From Hymenobacter cellulosivorans (lineage in GTDB: Bacteria > Bacteroidota > Bacteroidia > Cytophagales > Hymenobacteraceae), in the NCBI RefSeq assembly GCF_022919135.1, contig NZ_CP095049.1:5837001-5901000 (forward strand): DNA of 64,000 nt, given 5' to 3'. A model generated the notes under the pieces. That model saw only the letters and a list, made by a program, of their open reading frames with translations, searched no databases and was not told the origin of the DNA. The translations under genes were made by a program, and so were the position numbers. This document shows, piece after piece, positions 30,499-39,659 of this stretch (position 1 is the stretch's first letter; the number at the start of each line of letters is the position of its first letter).

Positions 30499-33390
30499 GT
30501 GGCCCTGTCTACGCTGTCTATCCTGTCTGCTTTCCGTCTTTACCGCCGTGCCTGGCCCCTTTTAGTACTGGTGGCTGCGCTCTGGCTCCACAGTAGTTCC
30601 ACGGCCTGGGCCCAACGCCGGGCCAGGGTTCCGGCCCCAGCTGGCGTACCCGGCCTAAGCGCCCCAGCGGGTGCGGGCCGGCCTTCTGCCGTGGGCACCG
30701 ACACGACCCGTACCCGCCGCCTGCTGGCCGCCACCGATACCAGCCGCACCGCCGACTCGCTGCGGGTGGCGGCCCGGCCCAAGGGCGACATTGAAACCAC
30801 CATTAAATATTCGGCCAAGGACTCGATTCGGTTTGAAGTCCAGAATAAGGTGGCCCGGCTCTACAACAAGTCCAGCATCGACTACGGCGACATGGACCTG
30901 CAGGCCCAGCGCATCACCGTCGACTACAGCAGCAACCTGCTCACGGCCGAAGGCGCCGCCGATACGACCGGTAAAGTCGTGGGCCGGCCCGTATTCAAAG
31001 ACGGGGGCGGCACCTACACCGCGGGCCGCATCAATTACAACTTCAAAACCAAGCGGGGCAAGATTGCCGAGGCCGTAACCCAACAGGGCGAGGGTTACCT
31101 GCACGCCGAAACCATCAAGAAAAACGAGCTGAACGAAATCTTCGGCCGCAACGGGCGCTACACCACCTGTAACCTGGAGCACCCGCACTTCTTCATCAAT
31201 GCTACCAAGATGAAGGTCATTCCGCGGGAGAAAGTAGTGACCGGGCCTTTCAACATGGTTATCGGTGACATTCCTACGCCGCTGGGCTTCCTATTTGGCT
31301 ACTTCCCGACCCCGGGCAAAAGCCGGGCCTCGGGCCTGCTGTTTCCCACTTTCGGCCAAACCTCGGACCGGGGCTTTGCCCTGCGCAACGGCGGCTACTA
31401 CTGGGTAGTCAACGACAACATCGGCGTGCGCCTGACCGGCGACATCTACTCGGGCGTCGGCAACTCCTTTGGGGGCTACAACCTGATGGCCGAGACGCAA
31501 TACCTGAAGCGCTACTCCTATACGGGCCTGCTGAACTTCTCCTACAGCTCGCGCCCCCCGGATATTATTCTGCCTTCGACCTCAGTTAATACCAACCTGG
31601 AGTACCGCCGGCCCCGCTCGGCCCGCACGCTGTGGGTCAACTGGAACCACACGCCTACGCCCCGACCCGGCGGCGGCCGGTTCTCGGCCAGCGTGGCCGC
31701 GGGTAGCCCCGACTTCAACCGGCAGAACAGTTACGACCCGCGGCGCTACTTGGCGGCGGCCTTCAACTCGACGGTTCAGTACTCCAAAACGATTCGCAAC
31801 TCGCCGGTCAACTACAACGTGCAGCTCACCCAGAGCCAGACCACGAGCGGCATCATGACCTTTACCCTGCCCAACCTGTCGGTGGGTGTGGCCCGGCAGT
31901 ACCCGTATGAGTGGTTTGGGCTGGCTCCCCAGGGCCGCTTTTACGAGCAGTTCTCCATCAGCTACGACCTGCAGGCCCGCAATGAGCTGAGCAATCAGGT
32001 AGCCGCCCGCTCCCTGGCGAATGGGCTGCCCCTGCTCGGAGGCACCAACGAGGGCAGCGTGATTCCGGTACGCTTTTCCAACCTGCGGCCCTTTCTGCGC
32101 AATGCCCGCAACGGCATGCAGCACAACTTCCAGATTTCGCTGGGTAGCTACCCCGTACTCAAGCACATCATTGTGCAGCCTTCGGTGCGCTACCAGCAGT
32201 ACTGGTTTGGTCAGCGCCTCCGGTATTCCTACAACCAGGCCGCCCAGGCCGTTCGCATCGACACCGTGCGCGGCTTCAACGTAGTATCGGAACAGTCGGC
32301 GGGCGTGAGCATGAGCACCAATATCTACGGGACGCTGGTCCGCAAAGGCACCCATAAGATTCAGGCTATCCGCCACAAGATTGCGCCCAGCGTCAGCTTT
32401 AGCTATTCGCCCGATTACACCGGGCGCAGCAGCCTTAACTGGGTTAATCCAGTCGAACTGAACGCCTTGACCAACAGCCAGGGTCAACCCTACAACGTGC
32501 GCGATAAGCAAAGGGGGCGGATTCTGAACCCGGTGAGCTTCTCGCGCTACAACAACTTCATTTACTCGACTCCCAACAGCATCCGGGCCAGCGTCATTTC
32601 CTTCGCGGTAAACAACCAGGTGGAAATGAAGGTGCGCAACAACAACGACACGACCGGCACGACGCCCTTCGAGAAAGTAAGCCTGATTGACGGCCTTGAC
32701 CTGGGCACCACTTACAACCTGGCTGCCGACTCGCTGAACCTGGCGCCGCTGTCCATGTCGTTTCACACCCAAATTGCCCGCAAGGTGAGTGTGATTGCCA
32801 ATGCCAGCTTCGAATTCTACCAGCGCGACTCCACCGGCCGGGCTATCGACCGGTTCTTGCTGGACCAGCCCAACCGCCGCCTGGCCCGCCTGGCCTTCGC
32901 CGACTTCTCGCTTAACTACCAGTTCAACCCGGCCCAGGGCAAAAAGAAGTCGACTGTGAAGCGCGACGTGGCCCCGACTAACACGCTGGGCTCACCCAAT
33001 CAAATCAATCCCTACGAGGAGTACGTCGACTTCGACATTCCCTGGGAGCTGACGACGAGCTTTGCCGTTCGTTATGTCGACCCGGGCCCAATCCCGACCC
33101 GCCGCTTCTACGTGCGGCCCCGGCCTATCACCTCAGCCGCACTGCAGGTCAATGGCTCGGTGAAGCTCACGCCCAACTTCCGGTTTGGCTACAGCACCAG
33201 CTATGACTTTATCAGCAAGCGCCCAGTGGCCCCGAACCTGGATTTTTACCGCGACCTGCACTGCTGGCAAATCTCGGGGTACTGGGCTCCCTTTGGCGAG
33301 TTCCGGGGCTACGGCGTGACGATTTCGGCCAAGTCGTCGTTGTTGCAGGACCTGAAGCTCAACCGCAACCGCAGCTTCTGGAACCGTTAA
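30499..33390 (+). CDS. lptD: LptD-like LPS assembly outer-membrane protein
   Basis: The 963-residue protein (GTG start at 30499, just before a hydrophobic signal sequence ending A-W-A-Q) has an OstA/LptA-like N-terminal jellyroll: A-R-L-Y-N-K-S-S-I-D-Y-G-D-M-D-L-Q-A-Q-R-I near residue 115 and G-D-I-P-T-P-L-G-F-L-F-G-Y-F-P near 255. A long beta-barrel with repeated aromatic strands ends K-L-N-R-N-R-S-F-W-N-R. It inserts lipopolysaccharide into the outer leaflet. The longer frame from TTG at 30442 includes the promoter and is rejected. The gene is divergent from the amidase and has its own terminator. Confidence 0.87.
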   Translation: MALSTLSILSAFRLYRRAWPLLVLVAALWLHSSSTAWAQRRARVPAPAGVPGLSAPAGAGRPSAVGTDTTRTRRLLAATDTSRTADSLRVAARPKGDIETTIKYSAKDSIRFEVQNKVARLYNKSSIDYGDMDLQAQRITVDYSSNLLTAEGAADTTGKVVGRPVFKDGGGTYTAGRINYNFKTKRGKIAEAVTQQGEGYLHAETIKKNELNEIFGRNGRYTTCNLEHPHFFINATKMKVIPREKVVTGPFNMVIGDIPTPLGFLFGYFPTPGKSRASGLLFPTFGQTSDRGFALRNGGYYWVVNDNIGVRLTGDIYSGVGNSFGGYNLMAETQYLKRYSYTGLLNFSYSSRPPDIILPSTSVNTNLEYRRPRSARTLWVNWNHTPTPRPGGGRFSASVAAGSPDFNRQNSYDPRRYLAAAFNSTVQYSKTIRNSPVNYNVQLTQSQTTSGIMTFTLPNLSVGVARQYPYEWFGLAPQGRFYEQFSISYDLQARNELSNQVAARSLANGLPLLGGTNEGSVIPVRFSNLRPFLRNARNGMQHNFQISLGSYPVLKHIIVQPSVRYQQYWFGQRLRYSYNQAAQAVRIDTVRGFNVVSEQSAGVSMSTNIYGTLVRKGTHKIQAIRHKIAPSVSFSYSPDYTGRSSLNWVNPVELNALTNSQGQPYNVRDKQRGRILNPVSFSRYNNFIYSTPNSIRASVISFAVNNQVEMKVRNNNDTTGTTPFEKVSLIDGLDLGTTYNLAADSLNLAPLSMSFHTQIARKVSVIANASFEFYQRDSTGRAIDRFLLDQPNRRLARLAFADFSLNYQFNPAQGKKKSTVKRDVAPTNTLGSPNQINPYEEYVDFDIPWELTTSFAVRYVDPGPIPTRRFYVRPRPITSAALQVNGSVKLTPNFRFGYSTSYDFISKRPVAPNLDFYRDLHCWQISGYWAPFGEFRGYGVTISAKSSLLQDLKLNRNRSFWNR

Positions 33391-33409
33391 TCAGAACGCA
33401 ACTCCACGC

Positions 33410-33450
33410 GCCGCCCGTCTCTTCACTATGAAGGAGGCGGGCGGCTTTTT
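33410..33450 (+). terminator. Terminator of the LptD gene
   Basis: GCCGCCCG (33410-33417) pairs with CGGGCGGC (33438-33445), with a CTTCA/TGAAG stem inside and five T residues after. It lies 20 bases after the stop. Confidence 0.8.
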
Positions 33451-33597
33451 CGTGGGCCGCCCCCGGGTTTAGACGTGCTCCGCCGGACTTTGCGGCCTGG
33501 ACTCCCACCTGGGCTGCCGACCCGCAGTAGCTGGTTCTGGCAAAAAATCCGCAGCTTTGCCCTTATTCTTCCCCTTCCGCTTTAGCAGTCCTCTCTG

Positions 33598-34413
33598 ATG
33601 TCGCAGCACAAAGAAGTTAAGCTCGTTACCACGCATCAACTCCTGGCCATGAAACGGCGGGGAGAAAAGATTTCGATGCTCACCGCCTACGACTTTTCGA
33701 TGGCCACCATCCTCGACGGGGCGGGCATCGACGTGCTGCTGGTCGGCGACTCGGCTTCTAACGTAATGGCGGGCCACGAAACGACGCTGCCCATCACCCT
33801 GGACCAAATGATTTACCACGCCCAAAGCGTGGTGCGGGCCGTGAAGCGGGCCTTGGTCGTGGTCGATATGCCCTTTGGCTCCTACCAAGGCAACTCGTCG
33901 GAGGCGCTGCGCTCGGCTATCCGCATCATGAAAGAATCGGGGGCCCACTCCATCAAGCTCGAAGGCGGGGCCGAAATCAAGGAGTCCATTACCCGGATTC
34001 TGACGGCTGGTATTCCGGTTATGGGCCATTTGGGCCTCACGCCCCAGAGTATTTACAAGTTTGGCACGTACACGGTGCGGGCCAAGGAAGAAGCCGAAGC
34101 CCAGAAGCTTATCGAAGACGCCCAGTTGCTCCAGGATTTGGGCTGCTTCGCCCTGGTGCTTGAAAAAATTCCGTCGAGCTTGGCCAAACAGGTAGCCGAA
34201 AAGCTCTCCATTCCCGTTATCGGTATCGGTGCCGGCCCCGACGTGGACGGCCAGGTGTTGGTGGTGCACGACATGCTGGGCATCACCAAGGAGTTTAAGC
34301 CCCGCTTCCTGCGCCGCTACGCCGAGCTGGCCGACCTGATGCACGACGCCGTGACGCGCTACGTGCAGGACGTAAAAAGCCACGATTTCCCCAGCGCCGA
34401 GGAAGCATACTAA
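33598..34413 (+). CDS. panB: 3-methyl-2-oxobutanoate hydroxymethyltransferase
   Basis: The 271-residue enzyme makes ketopantoate from 2-oxoisovalerate and methylene-tetrahydrofolate, the first committed step to pantothenate and CoA. Motifs are T-A-Y-D-F-S-M-A near 28, V-L-L-V-G-D-S near 45, [13 protein letters not shown] near 58, M-P-F-G-S-Y near 91, I-K-L-E-G-G near 118 and [11 protein letters not shown] near 210. Length is typical and it acts in the cytoplasm. Other pan genes are not in the window. Confidence 0.95.
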   Translation: MSQHKEVKLVTTHQLLAMKRRGEKISMLTAYDFSMATILDGAGIDVLLVGDSASNVMAGHETTLPITLDQMIYHAQSVVRAVKRALVVVDMPFGSYQGNSSEALRSAIRIMKESGAHSIKLEGGAEIKESITRILTAGIPVMGHLGLTPQSIYKFGTYTVRAKEEAEAQKLIEDAQLLQDLGCFALVLEKIPSSLAKQVAEKLSIPVIGIGAGPDVDGQVLVVHDMLGITKEFKPRFLRRYAELADLMHDAVTRYVQDVKSHDFPSAEEAY

Positions 34414-34427
34414 TTCAATCAAGAAAG

Positions 34428-34517
34428 AAGAATGATGCAGGATGAAGTAGCTGGTTGTGTTGCCTCGGGTTTCAAACGTTGATGGCCATGCTGCTTACTT
34501 CATCCTGCATCGTTCTT
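34428..34517. repeat. 22-bp inverted repeat with 46-base spacer
   Basis: The arms at 34428-34449 and 34496-34517 are complementary at 21 of 22 positions (AAGAATGATGCAGGATGAAG type). It fills the gap between panB and the pseudouridine synthase gene, and could form a long hairpin in the mRNA or be a small dispersed repeat. Confidence 0.7.
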
Positions 34518-34530
34518 AATTGCCACTCCA

Positions 34531-35244
34531 GTGAATCGTCCTAATATTTGGTCGGAGCAGAAAGAAATTCTGTTCGAAGACAACCACTTGCTCATCATCA
34601 ACAAGCCCGCCGGGGTGCTGGTGCAGGGCGACAATACCGGGGATGAGCCGCTGTCGGTGAAGGCCGCGGAATACCTCCGGTTTAAGTACAAAAAGCCCGG
34701 CGCGGCCTTCGTGGGTGTAGCGCACCGCCTCGACCGGCCCGTGAGCGGCGTCGTGGCCCTGGCCAAAACCAGCAAGGCCCTAAGCCGGCTGAACGAAATG
34801 TTCCGTGACAACAAGGTGCACAAAACCTATTGGGCCCTGGTCGGGAAGTGCCCCGAGCCCAACAGCGGCCACCTGACCCACTGGCTGGTGAAAGACCCGA
34901 TCCGCAACGTGACCAAGGCCTACCCCAAAATGCACCCCCAGGGCCTGAAGGCCGACCTGGATTACCAGGTGCTGGGCCAGGCTGGCAACCGATTTCTGAT
35001 CCAAGTAAACCCTATTACCGGCCGCCCTCACCAGATTCGGGTGCAGCTGGCTACCGGCCTGGGCACACCCATCGTCGGCGACGTGAAATACGGCTTCTTG
35101 GCTCCCCTGCCCGACGTCAGCATTGCTTTGCACGCCCGGCAGCTGGAGTTTGAGCATCCCGTTACCAAAGAGGCTATGTGCTTCCGGGCGCCGGTGCCCG
35201 AAATGGCGCACTGGGAAGCCGCCCAAACCTTCTACACGGTCTAG
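34531..35244 (+). CDS. RluA-family pseudouridine synthase
   Basis: The 237-residue enzyme isomerises uridine to pseudouridine in rRNA or tRNA. It starts at a GTG (34531). The catalytic motif is G-V-A-H-R-L-D-R-P-V-S-G-V (about 69-81) with the conserved Asp. I-I-N-K-P-A-G-V-L-V near 22, K-T-Y-W-A-L-V near 99 and G-R-P-H-Q-I-R-V-Q-L-A near 164 complete the family set. The S4 domain of the larger RluC/RluD type is absent. It follows panB after a large inverted repeat. Confidence 0.92.
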   Translation: MNRPNIWSEQKEILFEDNHLLIINKPAGVLVQGDNTGDEPLSVKAAEYLRFKYKKPGAAFVGVAHRLDRPVSGVVALAKTSKALSRLNEMFRDNKVHKTYWALVGKCPEPNSGHLTHWLVKDPIRNVTKAYPKMHPQGLKADLDYQVLGQAGNRFLIQVNPITGRPHQIRVQLATGLGTPIVGDVKYGFLAPLPDVSIALHARQLEFEHPVTKEAMCFRAPVPEMAHWEAAQTFYTV

Positions 35245-35332
35245 AAGTTACTGGTGACGTTGGCGTAGCACTACCTAACTCGGCTTACCCTCAGCTCTTA
35301 CGGCGGTACCTGAATAAGATTTTGGCGTTTTG

Positions 35333-35373
35333 GGTCAAATAATTGACCGCCCGTTAGTGTGGCCGTAGGTTTG
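35333..35373 (+). promoter_or_regulatory. Desaturase promoter overlapped by a palindromic operator
   Basis: TTG (35343-35345), 20-base spacer and TAGGTTTG (35366-35373) form a full Bacteroidota promoter. The palindrome GGTCAA-ATAA-TTGACC (35333-35348) covers the -33 box, and so a repressor bound there would block it. About 90 bases of leader precede the ATG at 35465. Confidence 0.7.
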
Positions 35374-35464
35374 TGTTGGCAAATGTGAACTTATAGCCAA
35401 CCGTTGGGTTTGTGCGGGCAGTTTGCTGCCGCCTTCTCTGGAGCGTCCCTAATTTTTCTGGCCC

Positions 35465-36223
35465 ATGCCGATACTTATTTTCTTTGTAGCGCACTACTAC
35501 CTGTCGCTCTTCACGCAGACGTTCTATCTGCACCGCTACGCCGCCCACAAGATGTTCACGATGAACAAATTCTGGGAGCGGTTCTTCTTTCTCTTCACCT
35601 ACATCTGCCAGGGCTCCTCGTTCCTGTCGCCCCGGGCCTACGCGCTGCTGCACCGCATGCACCACGCCTACTCCGACACGGAAATGGACCCGCATTCGCC
35701 CCTGTTTTCGTCGAATGCCTTCAGCATGATGTGGAAGACCAAGAACATCTATAACGATGTGCTGAACCGCAACTACGCCGCGGCCGAGCGGTTCGAAGGC
35801 GACTACCCCGAGTGGTCCCTCATCGAAAACCTGGGCGACAAATGGTACTCCCGCGTGGCCTGGGGTACGCTCTACGTACTGTTCTACGTGCAGTTTGCCA
35901 CCGCCTGGTGGATGTTCTTGCTGCTGCCGATTCACTTCCTGATGGGTCCCATCCACGGCGCTATCGTCAACTGGGGCGGCCACAAGTACGGCTACCAGAA
36001 CTTCGACAACCACGACCACAGCAAGAACACCCTGGCCCTGGACTTCCTGGCCTTTGGGGAGCTGTTTCAGAACAACCACCACAAGCTGCCCATGCGCGTC
36101 AACTTCGGCGTGAAGTGGTGGGAGTTTGACCCCACGTACTCGGTTATCTGGACCTTGGACAAAGCCGGTGTCATCAAAATAAAGCGGAAAGTAACTGCCC
36201 AGAAACTGCAAGCCGCCGCGTAA
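35465..36223 (+). CDS. Acyl-CoA/fatty acid desaturase
   Basis: The 252-residue membrane enzyme introduces a double bond with a di-iron centre. The three histidine boxes are visible: H-R-Y-A-A-H (about 23-28), H-R-M-H-H-A-Y-S-D (about 63-71) and N-N-H-H-K-L-P (about 203-209). Hydrophobic segments lie near 1-16, 37-52 and 135-170. Its length is short for the family because the N-terminus begins close to box one. Electron donors are not encoded nearby. It is probably regulated by the palindrome at its promoter, as expected for membrane-fluidity control. Confidence 0.9.
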   Translation: MPILIFFVAHYYLSLFTQTFYLHRYAAHKMFTMNKFWERFFFLFTYICQGSSFLSPRAYALLHRMHHAYSDTEMDPHSPLFSSNAFSMMWKTKNIYNDVLNRNYAAAERFEGDYPEWSLIENLGDKWYSRVAWGTLYVLFYVQFATAWWMFLLLPIHFLMGPIHGAIVNWGGHKYGYQNFDNHDHSKNTLALDFLAFGELFQNNHHKLPMRVNFGVKWWEFDPTYSVIWTLDKAGVIKIKRKVTAQKLQAAA

Positions 36224-36232
36224 TACTCCCTC

Positions 36233-36380
36233 TTGCGAGGCGCAGCCGTGGCCACCCGTCCTTTGCTGGAGACAACCGCTCTTTTACCAGAAAGCCCTTT
36301 CCTGTATCGAACAGGAAAGGGCTTTTCACTTTAGGCCACTCAGCACATTTCAGAGAGCAGATTGCTTCGCAAGCTCGCAA
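36233..36380. repeat. TTGCGAGG-type element, copy 2
   Basis: TTGCGAGG (36233-36240) and CTCGCAA (36374-36380) bound a 148-bp unit with an internal terminator (36291-36325). The block at 36277-36298 matches 17396-17417 of copy 1 at 21 of 22 positions. Confidence 0.6.
36291..36325 (+). terminator. Terminator after the desaturase gene
   Basis: A perfect 15-bp stem (36291-36305 with 36311-36325, AAAGCCCTTTCCTGT type) closes a 5-base loop, followed by T-rich sequence. It is embedded in the repeat element. Confidence 0.8.
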
Positions 36381-36483
36381 TGAACTGTTTACCTTATTTC
36401 TCACGTGCTCCACCCACCACGCATCAGCTCATCAAGAATTAGCACATTATTCACATTCTCCATATTTCGCACATTATTTTCCC

Positions 36484-36491
36484 TACCTTTG
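36484..36491 (+). promoter_or_regulatory. -7 box of the rpsP operon
   Basis: TACCTTTG, 53-60 bases before the rpsP start, preceded by an AT-rich stretch with GCACATTATT repeated at 36442 and 36469. No TTG is found at -33. Confidence 0.5.
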
Positions 36492-36543
36492 CACCTCATT
36501 TTCAACCAGACGCACGAGTTGCGTCGCTTAACCAACCCGGTTT

Positions 36544-37089
36544 ATGGCAGTTAAAATCCGCCTCGCCCGTCGTGGCCGCAAAAAGGCCGCTCAATTTGAC
36601 ATCGTAGTAGCTGACGCCCGCGCCCCTCGCGACGGCCGTTTCATCGAGAAAATCGGTACCTACGACCCCAACACCAACCCTGCATCCATCAACTTCGACG
36701 GCGACAAAGCTTTCGACTGGATCATGAAGGGTGCTCAGCCCACCGACACGGTGCGCGCTATGCTCTCTTACCGTGGTGTTCTCTACCGCAAGCACCTGCA
36801 GCTGGGTGTTATCAAAGGTGCCATCTCGCAGGACGTAGCCGACGAGCGTTTCACTGCCTGGAAAGAGCAGAAAGACGCTAAAATCGAAGGCAAGCGCACT
36901 TCGCTGGGCTCGGCTAAGGATGAAGCCCGCAAGGCTGCCCTGGCTGCTGAGACCAAAGTGAAAGAAGCTCGCGCCGAGGCTCTGCGTATCAAAAATACGC
37001 CCGTAGCCGCCCCCGCTGCTGAAGCTGCCGAAGGTGAAACGACCGAAGCTGCTGCTTCGACCGAAGGCACCGAGGAAGCCGGCGCCTAA
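36544..37089 (+). CDS. rpsP: 30S ribosomal protein S16 with C-terminal extension
   Basis: The first about 80 residues are canonical S16 ([42 protein letters not shown]). S16 is needed for assembly of the small subunit. The protein is 181 residues, roughly double the usual size. The extra part is Lys/Glu/Ala-rich and ends in an acidic Ala/Glu/Thr tail, which is common in this phylum. It heads the rpsP-rimM-trmD-rplS block. Confidence 0.95.
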   Translation: MAVKIRLARRGRKKAAQFDIVVADARAPRDGRFIEKIGTYDPNTNPASINFDGDKAFDWIMKGAQPTDTVRAMLSYRGVLYRKHLQLGVIKGAISQDVADERFTAWKEQKDAKIEGKRTSLGSAKDEARKAALAAETKVKEARAEALRIKNTPVAAPAAEAAEGETTEAAASTEGTEEAGA

Positions 37090-37185
37090 GCGTTAGCCCC
37101 AGAGTCAGGGAGTTTGGAAGTGTGGTGCCCAAGCGGCGCAGCTTTCAGGCTCCCTACTTTTTTGACCTTACTTCTCCCCTTTCGC

Positions 37186-37797
37186 ATGACTATCGACGAC
37201 TGCTATTTGCTGGGCTCTCTGGGCAAAACGCACGGCCTGAAGGGCTTTGTAGTGGCCTTCATGGACGTAGCCGACCTGGATGAGTACCGCGGCCTGAAAT
37301 CGGTGTACTTGGAGCTGCCCGGCAAGCCCGGTAAACTCGTGCCCTATGGCGTGGACAAGCTCCAGCCCCAGGCCGACGACCGGGCCCTGCTCAAGCTCAC
37401 CGGCATCGACTCGATAGAAGCCGCCGAACCTCTGCGCAACGCTAAGCTCTACCGCCCGCTGGCCGAGCTACCCGAGCTGGAAGACGACCAGTTCTACTTC
37501 CACGACGTGATTGGCTACACCGTAGTCGATGCCGTGCTAGGCGAGCTGGGTACCGTGGAAACCTTCTACGAGATGCCCCAGCAGGATTTGATGGGCATGC
37601 GCTACAAGGGCAAGGAAGTATTGGTACCGGTGGTGGACGAACTGGTTTCCCGCGCCGACCAGGCCGAGAAAAAGCTCTACGTGAACCTTCCTGAAGGCCT
37701 GCTCGACGTGTACCTGAGCCCAGCCTCCCGGGAGCGGGACGAGCCCGACGAATTCGATGGTCCCGACACGGACGAGGAGCAAGAAGACCAGAAGTAA
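37186..37797 (+). CDS. rimM: Ribosome maturation factor RimM
   Basis: From the ATG at 37186 the product is 203 residues. The N-terminal RimM domain has L-L-G-S-L-G-K-T-H-G-L-K-G near residue 8, and the C-terminal PRC-barrel has D-D-Q-F-Y-F-H-D-V-I-G-Y and K-E-V-L-V-P-V-V-D-E-L-V. RimM binds S19 and helps 30S head assembly. The tail is strongly acidic. An earlier frame start at 37114 reads into the spacer and is rejected. The stop is 6 bases before trmD. Confidence 0.94.
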   Translation: MTIDDCYLLGSLGKTHGLKGFVVAFMDVADLDEYRGLKSVYLELPGKPGKLVPYGVDKLQPQADDRALLKLTGIDSIEAAEPLRNAKLYRPLAELPELEDDQFYFHDVIGYTVVDAVLGELGTVETFYEMPQQDLMGMRYKGKEVLVPVVDELVSRADQAEKKLYVNLPEGLLDVYLSPASRERDEPDEFDGPDTDEEQEDQK

Positions 37798-37803
37798 GCT
37801 GCC

Positions 37804-38481
37804 ATGCGCCTTGATATCGTCACCTGCCAGCCCGAATTGCTGACCAGCCCTTTCGCCGTTTCCATCGTGAAGCGGGCCCAGGAAAAAGGCTTGGCTGAAA
37901 TTCACGTGCACGATTTGCGGCGCTACGCCATCAACAAGCACGGGCAGATTGACGACTACGTGTTCGGCGGCGGAGCCGGTATGGTTCTGCGGGTCGAGCC
38001 CATTGCCGCTTGCTTCGACGAGCTGCTGGCCGAGCGCCGCTACGACGCCGTCATCTACATGACGCCCGATGGCGAGACCTTGCGCCAGCCCTTGGTCAAC
38101 CGGCTTTCATTGGCGGGCAACCTGCTCATTCTCTGCGGCCACTACAAGGGCGTGGACGAGCGGATTCGCAAGGCCTATATCACCCACGAAATCAGCGTGG
38201 GCGACTATGTGCTAAGCGGGGGCGAGCTGGGAGCTGCTATTCTGGTAGACGCCGTGGTGCGGCTCTTGCCGGGTGTACTCGGCAACGAGGAGTCGGCCCT
38301 GAGCGACTCGTTTCAGGACAACCTGCTAGCCCCACCCGTGTACACTCGTCCTGCGGAATGGCGGGGCGAAAAGGTGCCTGATATTCTACTCTCCGGCAAC
38401 ACGCCGCTGGTAGAGACCTGGCGCCACGAGCAAGCCGTGGAACGGACGCGTCAGCGCCGCCCCGACTTACTGGCAGAATAA
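37804..38481 (+). CDS. trmD: tRNA (guanine-N1)-methyltransferase
   Basis: The 225-residue SPOUT enzyme makes m1G37 in tRNA and prevents frameshifting. Signature pieces are [14 protein letters not shown] (about 55-68), the SAM-binding trefoil-knot region [14 protein letters not shown] (about 108-121) and [14 protein letters not shown] (about 131-144). Length is normal. It follows rimM closely, in the order conserved across bacteria. Confidence 0.96.
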   Translation: MRLDIVTCQPELLTSPFAVSIVKRAQEKGLAEIHVHDLRRYAINKHGQIDDYVFGGGAGMVLRVEPIAACFDELLAERRYDAVIYMTPDGETLRQPLVNRLSLAGNLLILCGHYKGVDERIRKAYITHEISVGDYVLSGGELGAAILVDAVVRLLPGVLGNEESALSDSFQDNLLAPPVYTRPAEWRGEKVPDILLSGNTPLVETWRHEQAVERTRQRRPDLLAE

Positions 38482-38572
38482 AATTGTTAAGTGGTTAATG
38501 AGCTGAATGTTGGTTTTTGCGCCGTAAAGCCTTCCGCAGTTTCATAATCCACTACGGAACAATTCCTGCCAT

Positions 38573-38603
38573 TTGTAATCATCAAAACAGAGCGCTATAT
38601 TTG
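38573..38603 (+). promoter_or_regulatory. Promoter of rplS
   Basis: TTG (38573-38575), 20-base spacer, TATATTTG (38596-38603): a full match to the Bacteroidota consensus. It allows rplS to be made separately from the upstream genes. Confidence 0.75.
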
Positions 38604-38663
38604 CGCCTCTTTAAGCGAAACCCCTTGGGCGGCGGCGCCGTCCTTTTTCAAGTTTTTCCAGCC

Positions 38664-39020
38664 ATGAGCGTATTACTCGATTTTATCCAGCAGGAGTCCC
38701 AGGAGCGCCGCGCCAGCTTCCCTGTTTTCGCCGCCGGCGACACCGTTAACGTCCACGTGAAAATCCGCGAGGGCAACAAGGAGCGCATTCAGCAGTTCCA
38801 GGGTGTTGTTATCCAGCGCAAAAACGCCAGCACCAACGGCGAAACCTTCACCGTGCGCAAAATCTCGAACCAGATCGGTACCGAGCGTATTTTCCCCCTG
38901 CTGTCGCCCAACATCGACAAGATCGAGCTGGTGCGCCGCGGCAAAGTACGTCGCGCTCGTCTGTTCTACCTGCGTGGCCTGTCGGGCAAAGCTGCCAAAA
39001 TCAAAGAGCGTCGCGGTTAA
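38664..39020 (+). CDS. rplS: 50S ribosomal protein L19
   Basis: From the ATG at 38664 the product has 118 residues, the normal size. Motifs are [26 protein letters not shown] and [23 protein letters not shown]19 lies at the subunit interface. The longer frame starting at 38517 crosses the promoter and is rejected. A strong terminator follows. Confidence 0.96.
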   Translation: MSVLLDFIQQESQERRASFPVFAAGDTVNVHVKIREGNKERIQQFQGVVIQRKNASTNGETFTVRKISNQIGTERIFPLLSPNIDKIELVRRGKVRRARLFYLRGLSGKAAKIKERRG

Positions 39021-39043
39021 TCCCCGCTTCTCTTTAGAAGTAC

Positions 39044-39075
39044 AAAAGCCGGCTCCTTTACGGGAGCCGGCTTTT
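39044..39075. terminator. Terminator of the rplS transcript
   Basis: AAAAGCCGGCTCC (39044-39056) pairs perfectly with GGAGCCGGCTTTT (39063-39075) over a 6-base loop. It sits between convergent genes and can act both ways. Confidence 0.88.
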
Positions 39076-39112
39076 TGCTTTTAGCGTTTAAGCCAATTCA
39101 GCAGAAGCTGGT

Positions 39113-39517
39113 TTAGCTATTTTGCTGGTTATTGTTCTGCAGATCCTGCTCGGCGCTGGCCTGCGGGTGCTGTACTTGTTTGGCAGCAGCCAGCAATGCT
39201 TCACCGAGCTGCTCTACCCGGGGCTTGGTGTTACCGTCGGCAAAGACGGCCGACTTGATGGTATTCTCGCCCAGACGACCCAGCAGGCGGCCGATGACGT
39301 TCTTATCGTAGGTGCCCGAGCCGAAATGGGCCTTGAGCTCCTGCATATCAACAATGAGTTGGTGCAGCTCGGGATTATCGGCGTCTTTGAGGTCTTGAAT
39401 CCAGCGTTGCAGCACGTTGTCGAACCCGGCGTGGGAAGCTACTTCCTGCAGGTTGCCGGTGAGCATATTCGTGGCGGCATCCAAATGAACCTGGTGTTGC
39501 ACTTCTTTCTTTTCCAT
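39113..39517 (-). CDS. Small helical protein of unknown function
   Basis: The 134-residue soluble protein is charged and largely helical, with a Gln/Asn-rich end (Q-D-L-Q-N-N-N-Q-Q-N). No signal peptide, membrane segment or known motif is seen. It begins M-E-K-K-E-V-Q-H-Q-V-H. It is a single gene, divergent from the M1 peptidase. Its codon use is like that of its neighbours, so it is probably a real lineage gene rather than an acquisition. Confidence 0.6.
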   Translation of the reverse strand: MEKKEVQHQVHLDAATNMLTGNLQEVASHAGFDNVLQRWIQDLKDADNPELHQLIVDMQELKAHFGSGTYDKNVIGRLLGRLGENTIKSAVFADGNTKPRVEQLGEALLAAAKQVQHPQASAEQDLQNNNQQNS

Positions 39518-39659
39518 AGTAGCGGGGTTTTGGCGGTAAGGGTGAGCGGTACTTTGGGTAGACTTAACGGCCTAGCGCCGCCGAGGTTGGTGGTGACGCA
39601 GCTTTTCCGGCTCGAAAACGTACTTTCGCTACCGTTTCCTTTCTACCCTGCTCTCCTTC

